DNA of 64,000 bases from Oncomelania hupensis. Its lineage: Eukaryota > Mollusca > Gastropoda > Littorinimorpha > Pomatiopsidae. The notes beneath the pieces were generated by a model. That model saw nothing but the letters and a program-made list of their open reading frames with translations, had not been told where the DNA came from and made no database searches. The position numbers and the translations under genes are program-made. The stretch covers positions 66,193,172-66,257,171 of the forward strand of contig CM072516.1 in NCBI GenBank assembly GCA_036898135.1, read 5' to 3'. Below are positions 19,101-33,400 of the stretch, one piece after another. Each line of letters starts with the position of its first letter. The first letter of the stretch is position 1.

Positions 19101-22100
19101 ATGTGTGTGTGTGTGTGTGCGCGTGTTTATATTATCTAATTACATTTTGTATGTATTGTTTACCATGTTTTATATTGTTATTGTTTAGTCATTTTAGTTC
19201 TTAGAAGAAGTGTTTAAGTGAATGTAAAGCGCTCTGAGCTTTCATTAGAAAGGGCGCTATATAAATGTTAATTATTATTATTATTATTAACTGCCTGGGG
19301 GCCGGGAAGCACATGAACCACACCACTGCGCTATCCAGAGGTAAAGACAACCAAAAAGACAGTTTCAGTGTGAAATCTGAAAAAGAGGCCTTGTAGAGGG
19401 CCTGTGTGTCTCTTCCAGAAGAGAAAGCAACTTCTTCGATGCCCCGGATACTCTTAGAGATCGCTGGACAATAGCCAAGCGTGAAGACAAAGAATGCTGT
19501 GGTGGCCGTGCGGAATACTGGACCTTGGTTGCAGGAGCAAATGTAACTCACCTGGGAGAGACGTAGCAGATCCGGGTACAATGGCTGCACTGGCCAAAAA
19601 AGAGGCCATAAAAATGAGGTTCGGGGATTCATTCTTAGCTTTCCCCGAGAACCTGTTGAAGCAGGGCAAAATGAGGGAATGAGTAAGCCTCTAGCCCATC
19701 CCAAGAAAAGGATAGAGCATCCACTGCCCAAACTATGCTGTCCTGAATAGGCGACACAAAAGGGGGTGCCTGCGGCTGTCATGAGTGACAGTTAAAGGTT
19801 TGAACCCCTTTGCCCATACAGGCAGAAGAACTGAGTGGAACATGGTCCATTCCATGTTAAACACACAGCAGACCTGCCTACCTTATGCATTACTGATCAG
19901 TAGTCTTCCCTGTGAATTTCAGTAATTTTGCATTTTCCTTCAGTAATTCTACAGACATGAGAAAACGCTGTGTTTCTGAATAACCAATGTATGAATAAAT
20001 TCACGCACGTTTACTACTTAAAAAGCACACAAAAACAGTTTTTAAAAGGATAGCAAAAGAAGGAAACAATATCAAACAGATTTTAAAATGATTAATTAGT
20101 ATCATAAGAGACCATGGCATGCAACAAAAGATAAACCTGCACATCCCTGACCCGTTTGAGATGAAGGATAACTGTTCCACAGGAGTTTTATTTACATTAC
20201 CGGTGATTGACTCAAATGTAATTTTCATGATAAAGATGTGTAATTCACATGAATAGGCACTACACATAAATTAATTCAAAGTTTGCCTTTTTTTTTTCTT
20301 TTATTTAAAAGTTTCATCAGCTGTCAAAAGGACTTGTTACTGTGAATACGTTTACTTTACCAATAACAATAGCACATTGTGAGGTTCATTTAATGAGCCA
20401 AAAAACTCCACCTTCGGGGAAGACAATCCGATAGAGTGCGCCTAGGGTAGTGTACTTTCGGTAGTAAATAGGCCTACGTGATCGAGCCCCGTAAATAACT
20501 GTACACCGTGTTGCGTCACGCCATGTGGGGCCGGGTAGCTCAGTTGGTAAGAGCGTCTTGCTAGTAACCGAAAGGTCGCTGGTTCGAATTGGTCAACGTG
20601 TGATCATATTATTTTCCCCTTTACCAACAACTGGCCCGCTGGTGTCAGTATAAATCGGTCCAGTAGTCACCTATATGCGAAAGTGTCGTGTGACTATAAT
20701 CTACAAACAACAACAACGTCACGCCATCTGCTGGAGTACCGAACTCTATAAAAATTTGTTATTATTAATATATATTATATGACTAGACTATTAAAAAAAA
20801 TATTATGTATGATTTCAGACTTGAGTCGTATGATCGAAATGACAACTTTGGCAAAGGAGACATATATAGCAACACCGGAGTTCAAAATGGAGTTACCACC
20901 TATCACTACAAAGACTTGCATATAGAAGTACATATACCTAACATCAGCACAGAGCAGGTTGCAGCGTTTTTGAATCCCATGAGCAAAGATATAGACAAAA
21001 AAGCTAAAGATTTGTACCAGAACAAAAAAGTTAGAGCTTGCATCCAGTCATCAGTTACTTACATTCATGCTTACGTTCGGGCTGAAATGAAAACTCAGTG
21101 TGAATGCGCTGCAGGCATGGGGCCTTCTGCACACTGTAAGCATGTAAGATGTGTCTTGCTCGGCCTGACAGACTTTTCACAAAATAAATCGTTTGTAGTA
21201 CTGACAACATGTACATAATCACTCCAAACATTTCACCAAGCAAAAAAACATTTGGGGTCGCCAATGAAAGCTGAAGATATATACCGACATCAAAAAAGAC
21301 TTAAAACTGTAGATTTTGATCCATGACATGAACATGGAAGTACACGACTATTGGCGCACCTATCGGCTGAACATTTGCATATTCAAGGGAAATAATTTAA
21401 ATATTTTGGCCCATTGCAGTTGAAATCGACCACACTGGAAAGACTGTACCCTGTACAAATTTTGCAGTGTTTTTTTTTAAAAACTTTATATTGTGCCAGC
21501 TGCGTGGAGTAGGCACATTTGAGATGGTCCAGCTCTTCTTGCCCGACATATCTGGTGTCTTCATGCAAGATTTGGGGACCAGCCGCTTACAGTCGTTTGC
21601 TACTCCATGCCCAACTGAGAAGTCAAAGTCGCCCACAGAACAGTATGTCAGTATAAATTTATTCTGGCCCACATTTTTTGAAGCCACAAGACAAGGCCAA
21701 GTCCTCGTGTAATCCGAACGAAACACTTGCAACTGCGCTCTTTCTTCTTCTTCTGTACTTGAGCAATCTCTCCACACTCAGATTCTTCTGATTCGTGGTC
21801 TGTCTCATGTAAACGTGCAACTTTAGCCCGATTAGAACTTTCTCCACTCGCCATTTTCACTCAAGACCAAGCGCGACAATCTAAGCTTGTAACGTTCGAG
21901 CATGTTCATTGGTTAACGACGTCCAATCGCAACTCTCGAAACACTTGCTCTCATGCAAGGGCGGTTACTCGATCGGCTTCTAGGCCTAGCAGACAACAAT
22001 TTAACAAGTTTACACGGCTCTAAAAATTGCGTAGTTTTTCGATCGTTTTCTCCGTAATTTTGCATAAAATTTCGTACTCCCGTATTAGAAGGTAAAATGC

Positions 22101-25100
22101 CGTAAAATTCCGGAAGATTACGGAAGGGTAGGCAGGTCTGACACAGTGAGGGCGACTCAGCAGTTCGGCCAGTAAATTTACCGAATCTTTGATATGTTTG
22201 GCCACAAGAAAACAGTTGTGATCTGCCAACCACACAAAGGCTCTCCACCTGCTGACAGAGAGCAGGAGACTGGGGGTATCCCCCTGGTGGTCGATGGAAG
22301 AGACCACTGAGGAACTGTCCGAGCGGACGACAAGGGGGCCCCGAGGAAAGGAAGGCAGAAACCTGCGAACAGCCAGGCAAACTGCTTCCAACTCCGCTGT
22401 GTCCAAAGAGGGACCAGATTGGTCTGCTCGAGGCAGAGATTGTGGAAACTCGCCTTGGCCAACCAATTGTCGAGGTAACACAGCAGCTCAATCAAAGCTT
22501 ATTAGATTTTGAGGTTAGGTCAGCCAGGCTCGCTATAAATAGATTAGCCGATACTTCCTTTCACTGGAAGGAGGGTTGCAGGCAAGCTATAAATAGCCCG
22601 CAGCATGCGAAACGCAGAGGCATTAAAAAGTGCTGCTCACATAGGAATTGAGCTGGTGTGGTAAGTGGAGAACCTCATCCTGAGCCCATGTACCACAACA
22701 GCGAATTCTTTGACATACCTTGTAAACACCCATGGACTGAGCAAGAGTGAAAGGACTGAAAGGAAGGGCTCTGAACTGCTAAATTAGATCCCTCTGTCTA
22801 GCAAATTTGTGCAGAAGGGCTGCAATCACCAAGTCCACAACCGCCTGAGCTTATGGAGCTCAGGGGGCGGAAAGAAGGGGGTAGTGACAAAGAGGGGGGC
22901 ATGAAGGGCCCCGCTGAAGCTTGAACTTCAACCGTATCAAATCTTGTACCCAGCTGCTTGTGGAGGCGAGACCTAGCCAAGATTAAAACTGGTGAGCCCG
23001 GCCTTGTTGTATCAAATTTTATTCATCAGATTAACATAAGTTGTACTGATAAATGAGCCCGGCCTTCCAAAAGAATGGTTTCAGCAGCTGAGGCGTGTAC
23101 AGTTGGGGCCAGTCATTGGGGAAAACCCCTTTGGACTGAAGTTTGTCACCTCCCCTAAGCCACACATCTGCTGCAATGCGAATAACCGTGGTAAAAGCTT
23201 CCGCGATGACTGTCTCTGGAAGCAGGAAGAACGGAAACCGCAACCTTCCCTAGAAAAGGAAGGCGGGGCCCTTTGAGCAGCCTGAGCCCAGAAAGAGAAA
23301 AGGTTCGACTTTGCCCGCTCCGACTCATCACGAACAGCCGCAGGAGAATAAAGACAAAAAAGAGAGTGGGCCACTAAAAAGGTCCCACCCTCACAGGAGA
23401 GGATAAGTGCAGCAGCAAACGTGATGCCGACTTTTAAAAAGTGTTGCGGCGAACAAGAAGCACACTGACATAGGCAATAGCCTAAGATTTGCAGCCCTGA
23501 GCGATGAAGGCATTGAGGGCCTGCAGCAAAGACTTCAACGAACGAACGGAAACCTCTTCCCTGAACTCCAGCTTCCCTTTAAAGAGGGCAGAAGAGAGAG
23601 CAGCGAACAGGGCGTCACCAAGAGAAGAACATTCTAGAGCCCTAATAGCAGCCTCCTTTATCTGTGTCAACCCCTTGATAGGAATAGGGATAAGTGTGGG
23701 AGGCTTGGGCGTCTGGCCCCTCAACAGAGCAAGGTCATCCTGGGAAACAGGAAGTGATGACTTCGGTAGTGTAGACCATGAGAAAAACATCCGAGGACCA
23801 GTGGCCTGTGAGTGCACACCCACAAAAGTGCCCTAGGAAACTGAGGAGTGGAAAAAGCCTCATCCTCTTTAACTCTGAGAGCCTTAGATAAGGCCCAATC
23901 CACAAAATATTTCATGCTAGGTGATTCTTTGAGGGAAAGTTGAGCACCAGCCTCCACGAAACCAGGGCCTTGCCTAAAAAGGAATAGGGTAGAGATTGAG
24001 AAACACTAACCTCCTTCAACACCAGAGGGAAGCTTGCTGAACATCTTTAAAAACAGCATCCAATGAAGAAGACTATCAGCCGTGTAAACGACAGCAGGCT
24101 CCGGTGACAATGCAGACAAGTCATCGTCCTCCCAAGAAACATCATCAGCATCAGGAGAAAGCATCAACAGATCATCTCCATCTGTGTTCCCTATGCATCA
24201 ATCGGTATTGGCGAAACCGGAAGCGGAAGTAGGGGCAACAGCATGCACCCGATCCGGAAGCTGGCACTCTGAAAGTTAGCGGAAATCCGTGAGCTGAGCC
24301 GGATACTGAACATGTATGACAAAACCCAGTAATTGTCTGCCCGGAAACGGAAGTAGGCAGCGAGGTCATCGTACCATCCGTATCAGAAACCAGAGCCCCC
24401 AAACCATGACCGAAGTGGAAGTGGTATACATTGGGGGTTGGAATGAGGGTCAGATTGAGCCGAAAACCAAGGTTGCCAGGGACTCCAAACCAGAAATCGC
24501 GTCCACTGTCACAGCTGGACGTAACACTGCAATAAGTGCTCTTAGAGTCTTGAACTTGACATTAGCCAGAAGTCCCAACCCAGGCTGAATCCTATCTGAG
24601 GAAACAGGCGGGAAGGCAACAACAGGGTGCTTGTCAGGCCGTGCTGGGATATCCCTGCCGGGAAAAACGGAAGTAGTCCTAAACCAGAGTGACTATCCGT
24701 GTGTTTCCAGTCCAAAACCTTGTCCGGTAGTGAACAACTATGAAGCGCAATGCAGCCATTCCCAGGTATATGAATCAGAATAGGCAATGGAGGGCCGTCA
24801 CAACGGGATGAAGACGTCTCATCCATCAGGGAACAAAACTGACTCCAAAGGAGGGGACAAAGTTGACAAGGGAGGGATGATCGAGTGTGTCCTAGAAACA
24901 GCTATTTTGTGAGTGGTGTGTATTATTATTATTCAATCAACGGATTAATTCTACAAAAGTACGTGAGTAGAATTGTATTTTGATTCTTGTTGATTTCTGT
25001 ATTCGTGCTAATTCTTGTTGATTCATGTTTCTGGTTTAATAGAGGGTGTGACAACATAGTTTACTGTTATGAGTTAGCAAAGTTGTGAGATGGGAGAACA

Positions 25101-28100
25101 CGCAGATTATTAATCAACCATACAAGCAATTCTCAAAATATCCCTTTTCGTTACCAGCTTACTCTCAAAGGAGAAGAAACATCTCATGACGAGAACCCAT
25201 GACTGCGGTAGCAACAACCCACCACAGAGCTGCTAAGTCACAAGGGAAGAGAACTACTACCGTAAAGTAACCAAAACTCCAGGTACAACATAGAGCTAGG
25301 CTACATAAGCAGAGCAAAAAGGTACAGAGCAAATGCCAAATAAGACCTGAAATGTGTGGCAATTGCCGTGAGCGCTATAGGCAGGTACAGTAGCATGGGA
25401 TGCGTGGAATTGTAGTAGTGTAGGGGAAACAACTCTATGGATATTTTTTTCTTGTTCAATTTCGTGTTGATGAGCATTTAAATAGCAACACCAATAACAT
25501 TGCATTTTTGAATCAAGGTATAGTACGTGGAATTAAAACAAACTTACGCTTGTAATAAAGATGTCAAGCCGCCTTCTCCCCCTGACTGGTTGCTCATTAT
25601 ACTCGACAACCTAAAACAACCGATGGAAAACATTATTTTGATAATGTGCAGTAATGAAAAAATCAGTTAACAATAGAATTCATGTTCACAGCAGCAAGCC
25701 AAGAACAATCCGGGTGGAGAACAGCTGAATCAAGAAATTTCTTAAATCTGGCTGGGACCCAGGGGCCGCCTTAGGCCCCAGTGGGGTCAAGGGGCCAAGC
25801 CCCGGTAGGGGGTCCTGGAAGAAAATGAATTTATGCAATTTTGAAAGTAATTTAGGGCCTCTACTGAAAGCAAAAAGCACAAAGTAAACATGAATAGAAA
25901 CAACAACAACAAAAAAAAAAAAATGTTTCATAAAAGACGAAAAATAAAAATCTCGGAACTCAATATTTTTTTCTCCGAAATGCAAATGCCTTCCGCAGAA
26001 ATCCGCTGAAAATTCTCCACCTTGAACAATGTCTGGTGAAAGAACAAGCATGAGTGTCAAAGAATAGAGATAGAGGTGGGAGAGGTGAGGATAAGGATTC
26101 TAACAAAAATGAGTTTCTTCTGGCAAAATAACATTTTTTGATTAATAAAACCAACTGTACTCTCAAAATATATTGCACAGTCCCCCACCACACACCTCCC
26201 TGCAGTGCCCCCATCCCTCCCCTCCAATTCTTTTGTTACATTACATTACATGATTATTGCTTTAGGTCCAGCAGACTCTTCCAAGCCAAATCAGGACTGT
26301 ACAACCCCTGATCCGCATAAAAGATCTGCTGAAACAACCATAGTGGTAAAACTGAAAGCTCTCCACCAACCAGTCACTTTACAATAATGACATCCCACGC
26401 AGGGGACGCTGAGGCTGTACTCTAACCTACCGAACCCCCGTCTACAAAAACAAAATAGAATACAAACATCATTATAAATTATCAACAAAACACATACATA
26501 TAAAATGCCTACACTGCTAACATCATAGGAAGCCCCAGTGACCACCTGGCAGAAAGCGTCCAATATTCCCAAGCTGATCCAACAAACCTCACACACAAAT
26601 AAGGAGTCTTGTCCCGGAAGAATTTTCAAGAAAAAGGGTAGGTGACGGGTCTAGCGAAGAAGAAGATAGTATAGCAGATTGATAGAACTGAGCAGGAATG
26701 AGAAAGAGCAAATGAGAAAGACAGCAACAGTGGGAATTTAAAGCACTAAATTTCCAGAAAGTGGGGAAACTATTTATACTGAAACCCCCGGCACCCCAAC
26801 AGGGATAATTTTTTTGTTAAAGAAGCCCATACACCCTTTCCCCCCACCCCCTTCCAACCTCTCTCCCCTCACCCCTCCCCATCTTCCCCACAGCAGCTGA
26901 GTAAAGATAAGTATGTAAGTCATATCAAGAAACTAGAGATGTAATCAGAACTCACATTTGCTGCATCTGTGGATTAGACATCATCGACGTTGCCTGGAAA
27001 AAATGTTTCCCACCAAAAAAAAAAAAAACGTTAATAAGAAAGAGAAGACAAATAATCATTTTGTATAAATTTAAATGTGCCACTGAATTTTATTTTTATT
27101 TATTATTTTTATTTTCCTTGAATGCAGAATTATTTTAATTTTTCTGAAGTGACTAAGACATAATTCCATAAACCAACATGAAAAAGGCCACCAAAGCTCA
27201 ACATTAGAGAAATTGAGCGTGCGTTCGTAATTGCTTTCCGTAACGTAGCCGTAGAGCATCGTTGGTGTATTACTACAGTAAATGCAAATTAGTACCCTAC
27301 GACTACGAAAATGATACGTACTTTAGAAAGAGGGATTGAGCGCAAGTCCTTATATACTGTCCGTACCGTAAGTGTAATCGCGTGAAAACTCACATTTGTA
27401 ATGAGAAGGGAGGCAACACTATGCGTATGACGTAATTATTACATTCAAGCGTGAGGTCCCTTTCTATTTGCGGCCGCATGGCCGCCATGTCACTCTAAAC
27501 AAGACATTCGAGTTGGTTGCGTGTAGATCTGTAAAAACACTTTCCTCACTAACACATCAACCAAAAGTTATGATAACTTCATTCCTAAGACAATGAACTA
27601 TCGAGAAAATAATACATTACAGTTGAAAAATTACAAATGTCGATACAAACTACTTACGATTTCAGCGTTCGTATAAATCCCGTTTCTCACGGTCACTCGT
27701 AAGGCAAATAGGCCAGACAGCCGTAACCCACGCACTTTAACCTTTGCACTGCGCAAAAAGCTGTGACGTCAAGACCAAAAGTAGTTCTCGAAACGATAGG
27801 CTTACGCTACTCTCATCATTACGAACGCACGCTCAATTTCTCTAATAAAGCCAAGTAGTTATAATGCAAATTAAATATAAAACAACAACACAGGGACAAT
27901 TAAAAGAACACAGAAACACTATGTTGGAAAGTTAATAGAACACAGAAAAACTTACCATATTCATAAGTTGAGGGTTGTTGAGTAGGGAGCCTATATCCAT
28001 TCCTCCCATGCCTAAACCTCCAGCTGGACCAGCGGAAAATCCAGCCTGGAACAGCAAAGACTAATACATTATTATTTACAGTTTTAAACAAAACAAATAA

Positions 28101-30408
28101 ATGCGGACATAAAACATGCCTATTGCGTGCAAAAAAACCCAACAAATCAACCAACGATGATGATACATCTTGTAAACCGCCAAATTCCATGTGAATGTGC
28201 TCAATGTCTAATGCCCAATCAAACGGCAAACATACCTCTTGGGTAATCCAATTTTAATAAAATCTAGAAGCTTCAGACGGATTGTGCAAACCAAATGTAA
28301 CTACTTTTCAGTATAATACTGCTGCTAAACCAACAACTGCTGCTTCCATTGCTACTGCTACTACATCTAGTTCCACCACCACTACATCTAAAAGTCAAAT
28401 CAAGACTGCTGTACTACAGACACAAATTCATGTTAAAGAAAAAAAATCCCTCAGATTTCTGAAGCAATCAGTTACTTTCTACATATACTACAGTACACTT
28501 ACTGCTGATTTTAGACACTTTTACAGTGGTTTATCCAGGCTCTGGTAGCAGGTTCAGTTCACTACAGAGGCAATATCTCCACAGTCACTATTATTTTTCC
28601 CGTACCAATACTTACACCAGCCACTGCTTCTCTCAATTTCTGTTCAGCGACTTCCAGGTTGTTCTGATAGCTCTGGTTGTCAGGATCAAGCTCTAGTGCT
28701 TTGCGGTAACACTCACGCGCAGATTCATGATCATTCAGAGCTGTGAAGGCAATTCTGAAACCGAGATTGTGCAATAAGCATGATCCTTGTTTAAAGTACA
28801 ATTATTATTATAAAGAGAGTAATGGAACATTGAAATTATTGATGTGCTGAAGAAAAACCAACCATTTTGAAGGTACATAGCAAAAGCCTACCCCATTCTG
28901 CCATATGCTTTGCTGTAGCTGGGATCTATATTCAGTGCTCGGTTGCAGTCCTCGATGGCCAGCTGGTGCTTGCTTAGTTTGCTGTACGCCGCAGCCCTGC
29001 ATGGCAAACCAAGGACAAAAATTACCCAAGGGTCAGTCACACTAAATTACCCAAGGGTCAGTCACACTAGACCTTTCAATGTCAATATCCCTATACACAA
29101 ACATTCAAGACACCGCATCTATGACCATAGTGTGTATCTACTGTCAAGAAAAAAATGCAACCTTGCAACAAAAACAAGAGCACCACTAACTGATGATGAT
29201 GTTTCATGTTAAATGTTTTTGTAAGACAACAATTTATTCATTACACTGATGCCGAGTCTACTACTGGCAACCTGTTGACAATCTGAGATAATGCTTTGCT
29301 GACTTAAGCATGCTACAGTATACATTCAAGGCCTGGGCACACTGACCTGTAGCATCTGGCCACACTTGTGTTACGCTTATATATTTCCTTGCGTAGTGGC
29401 TAACGTAACATTTCACAAGTATAGCACATTTTTGATTTCTTCTGCAAAAATAGATAAGCCAGGCTTGTGAGGACCAATCAGAAGCAAGAGTGTGACGTCA
29501 CAAGTTTAGAAGTCAACCTAAACTCCTCCCACATGCATGATTACACGCAACACAGATTGTCTGCTACACATGACTTGATGAGCTAAGGAGGTTGAATTCA
29601 CTTGTTGAGTGTCGATCTTAGTAAAGTTGTTTCATATTATAGTCAAATCATGAATGAGTACATTACATCATCATGAAAAGGTGCCTTGTTGTCGTGAAAT
29701 GACACAGCTACACACGTTTATAAATTCAAACCGGGCTGAGACAGGTAAATATGGCACCACTAACTCCGACCCAATGTGTAAGCCATAAAACGTAAGCCAA
29801 ATGTCGTCACTAAACTCATAAGGTGTGGCCATCTGTAAAAATTGTGGTCAGTTAAAAATCTCATAACCCAATGCATAAGCCCTGAAATGTAAGCCAAACG
29901 TGGCCACTACTTTAGCAACAGTGTGAGGTTCCTGTTAGTCAGTTATTAACACTACAAAAGTTATTCAATAAAGCACTGTTCTAGTGTTTAGGTGATCATG
30001 TGTTTTCCATCCTTCTCACAATAGTTTATGTTCAAAATTAAGAAAGAAGAGCGCAGTTCCTCAAAATATTTGCTGGAAAACTTGATGTTTGTGTAGTTTT
30101 CCTGTCTATTTTGATATAATATTACTGACCTATTACAGTAGTAAACAGCATTCTTGCCATCGAGCTTGATTGCTTTTGTGTAGCTTTCCATTGCGTCAGA
30201 AAACTTCTCAGCCTTCATAAAGTCATTACCTGTACAGAAAACAGTAGTGCCATCAGTCTAGCTATATGTAAACTACATAAGAACAGTTCACAGAATGTAT
30301 ACTAACTTAAAAAAAAGAAGTAGTTTCAAATGAATTTTATGTAAATACTTTCTTTGAACAAATTATGTAAGTTATACAGCACGCTTTGAATATAGTAATG
30401 TCAATCAC

Positions 30409-30467
<59 letters not shown>

Positions 30468-33400
30468 GATATGTATGTATAAGGCGCTTCCTTAGTAAGG
30501 AAAAGTTCGAAGTGCACCCTCACGCACTCGTTAAACATTAGTACAATATTATATACATACATGGCTGGGGGAGAGGCAATAATAAACAATGTGATTCCCC
30601 ATACATGCACACACAAACAGGAACACACACACACACATGTGCACGCATGCACTAAAAGGATTAGGCGATATGGAAGAAACAGTTTGCAGATCAGGAGGAG
30701 ACTTTAGAGAAGTTTGCTATAAGGTGTTGATATTCGGTATGCTGCGGAGAGAAAATGGTCATGATTTCCAGGCCATTGATCCAAAGACAGAAAAAGATCT
30801 AGAACCAACAGAGGACAGTTTGTGGCGGGATAGCCTGAGAAGGAGTGTGTCGGAAGAAAAGCGCATGTTGCGAGAGGGAGTGTAGCGTTGGATAACATCG
30901 GAGGTATGAAGGATCGGAGCCATGGAGACACTTGTAACAGAAAAGACAGATTTTGTAAAGGATTCTTTGCAGTATGGGAAGCCAGTGAAGTGAGCGAAGA
31001 AGTGGAGTGATGTGATCAGATTTTTTCTTTTTGATAATGAGGTGAGCGGCAGTATTTTGAACAGGTGCAGATGGTGGATGGAAAAAGCAGGCAGACCAGT
31101 AAGAAAAGAGTTGCAATAGTCGAGTCAAGAGAGAATGAAAGACTTCACAAGTTTAGAAGTTTGAGAATCATCAATCATTCACCACAATATTTATCCTGTC
31201 AGAAATACTGCGCCTGTCCAACAAAAAATATACTAGAGACTAAAAATATACATTATTGTTTTCGTACCTTCATTTAAAATGTTCCACCTGAACTTGAACC
31301 AACTACATACAGCAAAACTGATCATTTGTGCTACCTTAAGGCGCGGCATACTCTGACAAGTACATGGTAACAGTAAAAAGAACTCACCTTTGTTTTTCAA
31401 ACATTCTGCTTCCTCTTTTTCTTCTGGAGTTGGTTCGTGTAATGATAGGCTGGAAAAGTCTGAATCAGCCTGGAAAACACATTTTTAGAGTCATGTGTAA
31501 CACCGTTCAAAAGATTCATATGCATCCTGATTATTTTGTATTTAAATGCTGGTCTGTAATGAATCTGTTTCTTGTGCTTGTGACATAACTTTCTGTCAAA
31601 ATGGCAATCAAAATTGAAATTATTATTTCAACCTTTTTTTATCCTTAATGCACTATTATTTAACTGTAAGTGAGCCAACCATCAATATTTAGGGGACACT
31701 GTGTTCTGTAGACAAATTTATACCACTAACTTCCACATCCATTTACTCAAACTAGAAGGGCAAAGCGCTTAAAACTCACATGCTCTTTATGACACTTGCA
31801 CATGAAAACAAGTGCCCAGAAAAACTGAAACGGTGGCATTACAATGCAAAATAATGCTGACTTTGATCTTGACCTCAAAATGACTGTGATTTCTGACTCC
31901 AAATGGACACTAAATGTACAATCAAATATATTACAGCAAAAGTTGTATTATGCCTAAAAACAATTAACTTGGAATGACCTTTGTCGCGGGACTAAAGTTA
32001 AAGTTTATTTTGTGTGCCTGTGGTGTAGCTGTGTGTGTTTGTGGCGCTCCAGTGTTGACCGGTTTGGAGTGAACTGAGTCCTGGCACGTGCTGGGCGGCA
32101 TTGCGTATGGTTTGCAAAAGTAATAGATGAGTGGTTTCTCCAAATTCATAAGTTTTCTTTTGTGTCATTCGGTTAAAACTGTGGCAGATGAGGTTTAAAC
32201 GTCTCAGTAGTAACATCTGGTTTGATGTTCACATTGTGGAAACCATTCTTGGATTCCCGGTCATTTGTAACACCTCTGTGTTGTTAGGCTGTGTTGTGCC
32301 TAGGTTATTGTCACCGGGGGAATTTCATTCCATGTAAGTAGATTAAATTTTATGTGGTTTTTGTTTATTTGAGCGTAGCTACATTTTCCTGTGGTTATGA
32401 ATCAGTGGCTATGGTTCGAGGTGGGTGTTAGTGTAAGGAGGGGAGAGTGGAGTGGTTAGCATTAGAAGACTCTTTCTCTATTTCACTCTTCTACTATGGT
32501 TTTCCTTACTTCATATGTTTCATTCAACCATGTTATAATAAAATGTGCTTTGCTGTTGTTTTGTTAGTATATAGTTGTTGAGCGGCTTCTTCAACTGTGT
32601 AATGACGTCATGTCAGTCCGCCATCTTGGCAATATGGCGGCCTTTGTTTACATTTGCTTTTAGTAAAATACTTTGGAACTGGAATGAACTATGTGGAGCT
32701 GTAGAACCATACATCAGTGGGCACAGTATAAAGTTGTAGATATTTTCGTTGGGTTATTTCGGAATGGATCAAACTTTCCTTGAAAATAACTTGGCCTTTT
32801 AGGCCCGGGGGGTATTTTGTTTGTTTGTTTGTCAGCTCGGAACCTTGCCATTCGGCTGTCGAATCTACTGCTTGTCCATTGATTCTTCCCTTCGCCACTG
32901 TTATCCATTGTCAAATCGAGGAGGAGGAGGGAAGTCTTGACTGGTTTGGGACCTCATCATTACTCAGCTGATGCCACTGCTGAGGTCAGACTTCAAGGGC
33001 GAGCATCCGTGATCCGAGGTGTCACCATTGCATCCTTCCCCTCATAGATCGGTGACCTCCAGCTACGTCTGGTGCTGTACAGAAGGAAAGGGGAGGAGGA
33101 TCATCTTCACTTCAGTCTCACCTTCATCGCTTTCCCTCCTTTCAAGCCATCACCTCCCTACGTTTAGGGTGATGAGAGGAGGGGAAGATCATCTTCACTT
33201 CAGCCTCACCTTCATCGCTTTCCCTCCTTTCAACGCCGTCACCTCCCTACGTTTAGGGTGACGAGAGGAGGGGAAGATCATCTTCACTTCAGCCTCACCT
33301 TCATCGCTTTCCCTCCTTTCAACGCCGTCACCTCCCTACGTTTAGGGTGACGAGAGGAGGGGAAGATTATCTTCACTTCAGCCTCACCTTCATCGCTTTC

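Larger units (their letters stand above)
19869..22140. mobile_element. DNA transposon (hAT-like), 6-bp TSD ACACAG
   Basis: Terminal inverted repeats CAGACCTGCCTACC (19869-19882) and GGTAGGCAGGTCTG (22127-22140), flanked by ACACAG on each side (19863-19868, 22141-22146). It splits the DIRS element immediately next to its RNase H gene. It carries a BED-like finger remnant on the minus strand (21397-21860), a SWIM-finger gene remnant on the plus strand (20805-21400) and a SINE (20525-20716). Terminal sequence and TSD length relate it to 3173-4398 and 13403-14084. Confidence 0.88.
18133..25520 (-). mobile_element. DIRS-type tyrosine-recombinase retrotransposon, decayed
   Basis: About 7.4 kb in SGTA intron 8, transcribed on the minus strand. 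The low-coordinate end (18168-18345) is repeated in inverted orientation at the high end (about 25310-25515), sharing CTCATCAAAACGAAA-like, GTACCTGCCTATAG and CAGGTCTTATTT blocks. A second inverted pair, 18133-18180 and 18365-18415, fits the internal complementary region of DIRS elements. Between them, in 5'-to-3' order, are gag-like pieces (24830-22700), RNase H (22490-22141) and a tyrosine recombinase (19056-18480). Most of the reverse transcriptase is missing. A LINE tail and the 19869-22140 DNA transposon have inserted into it. Confidence 0.75.

Noticed and set aside
20527..20600. A functional tRNA gene
   Set aside because: A and B boxes are present, but the acceptor stem and 3' end do not form a tRNA, and flanking 11-bp duplications plus a tail show a SINE.
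29021..29069. Regulatory tandem repeat in SGTA intron 4
   Set aside because: A simple two-copy duplication of about 24 bp; nothing suggests function.
32698..33261. Small protein-coding genes in the 89-bp repeat region
   Set aside because: The frames are products of the tandem repeat and LTR-like sequence, with no domain or codon signal.
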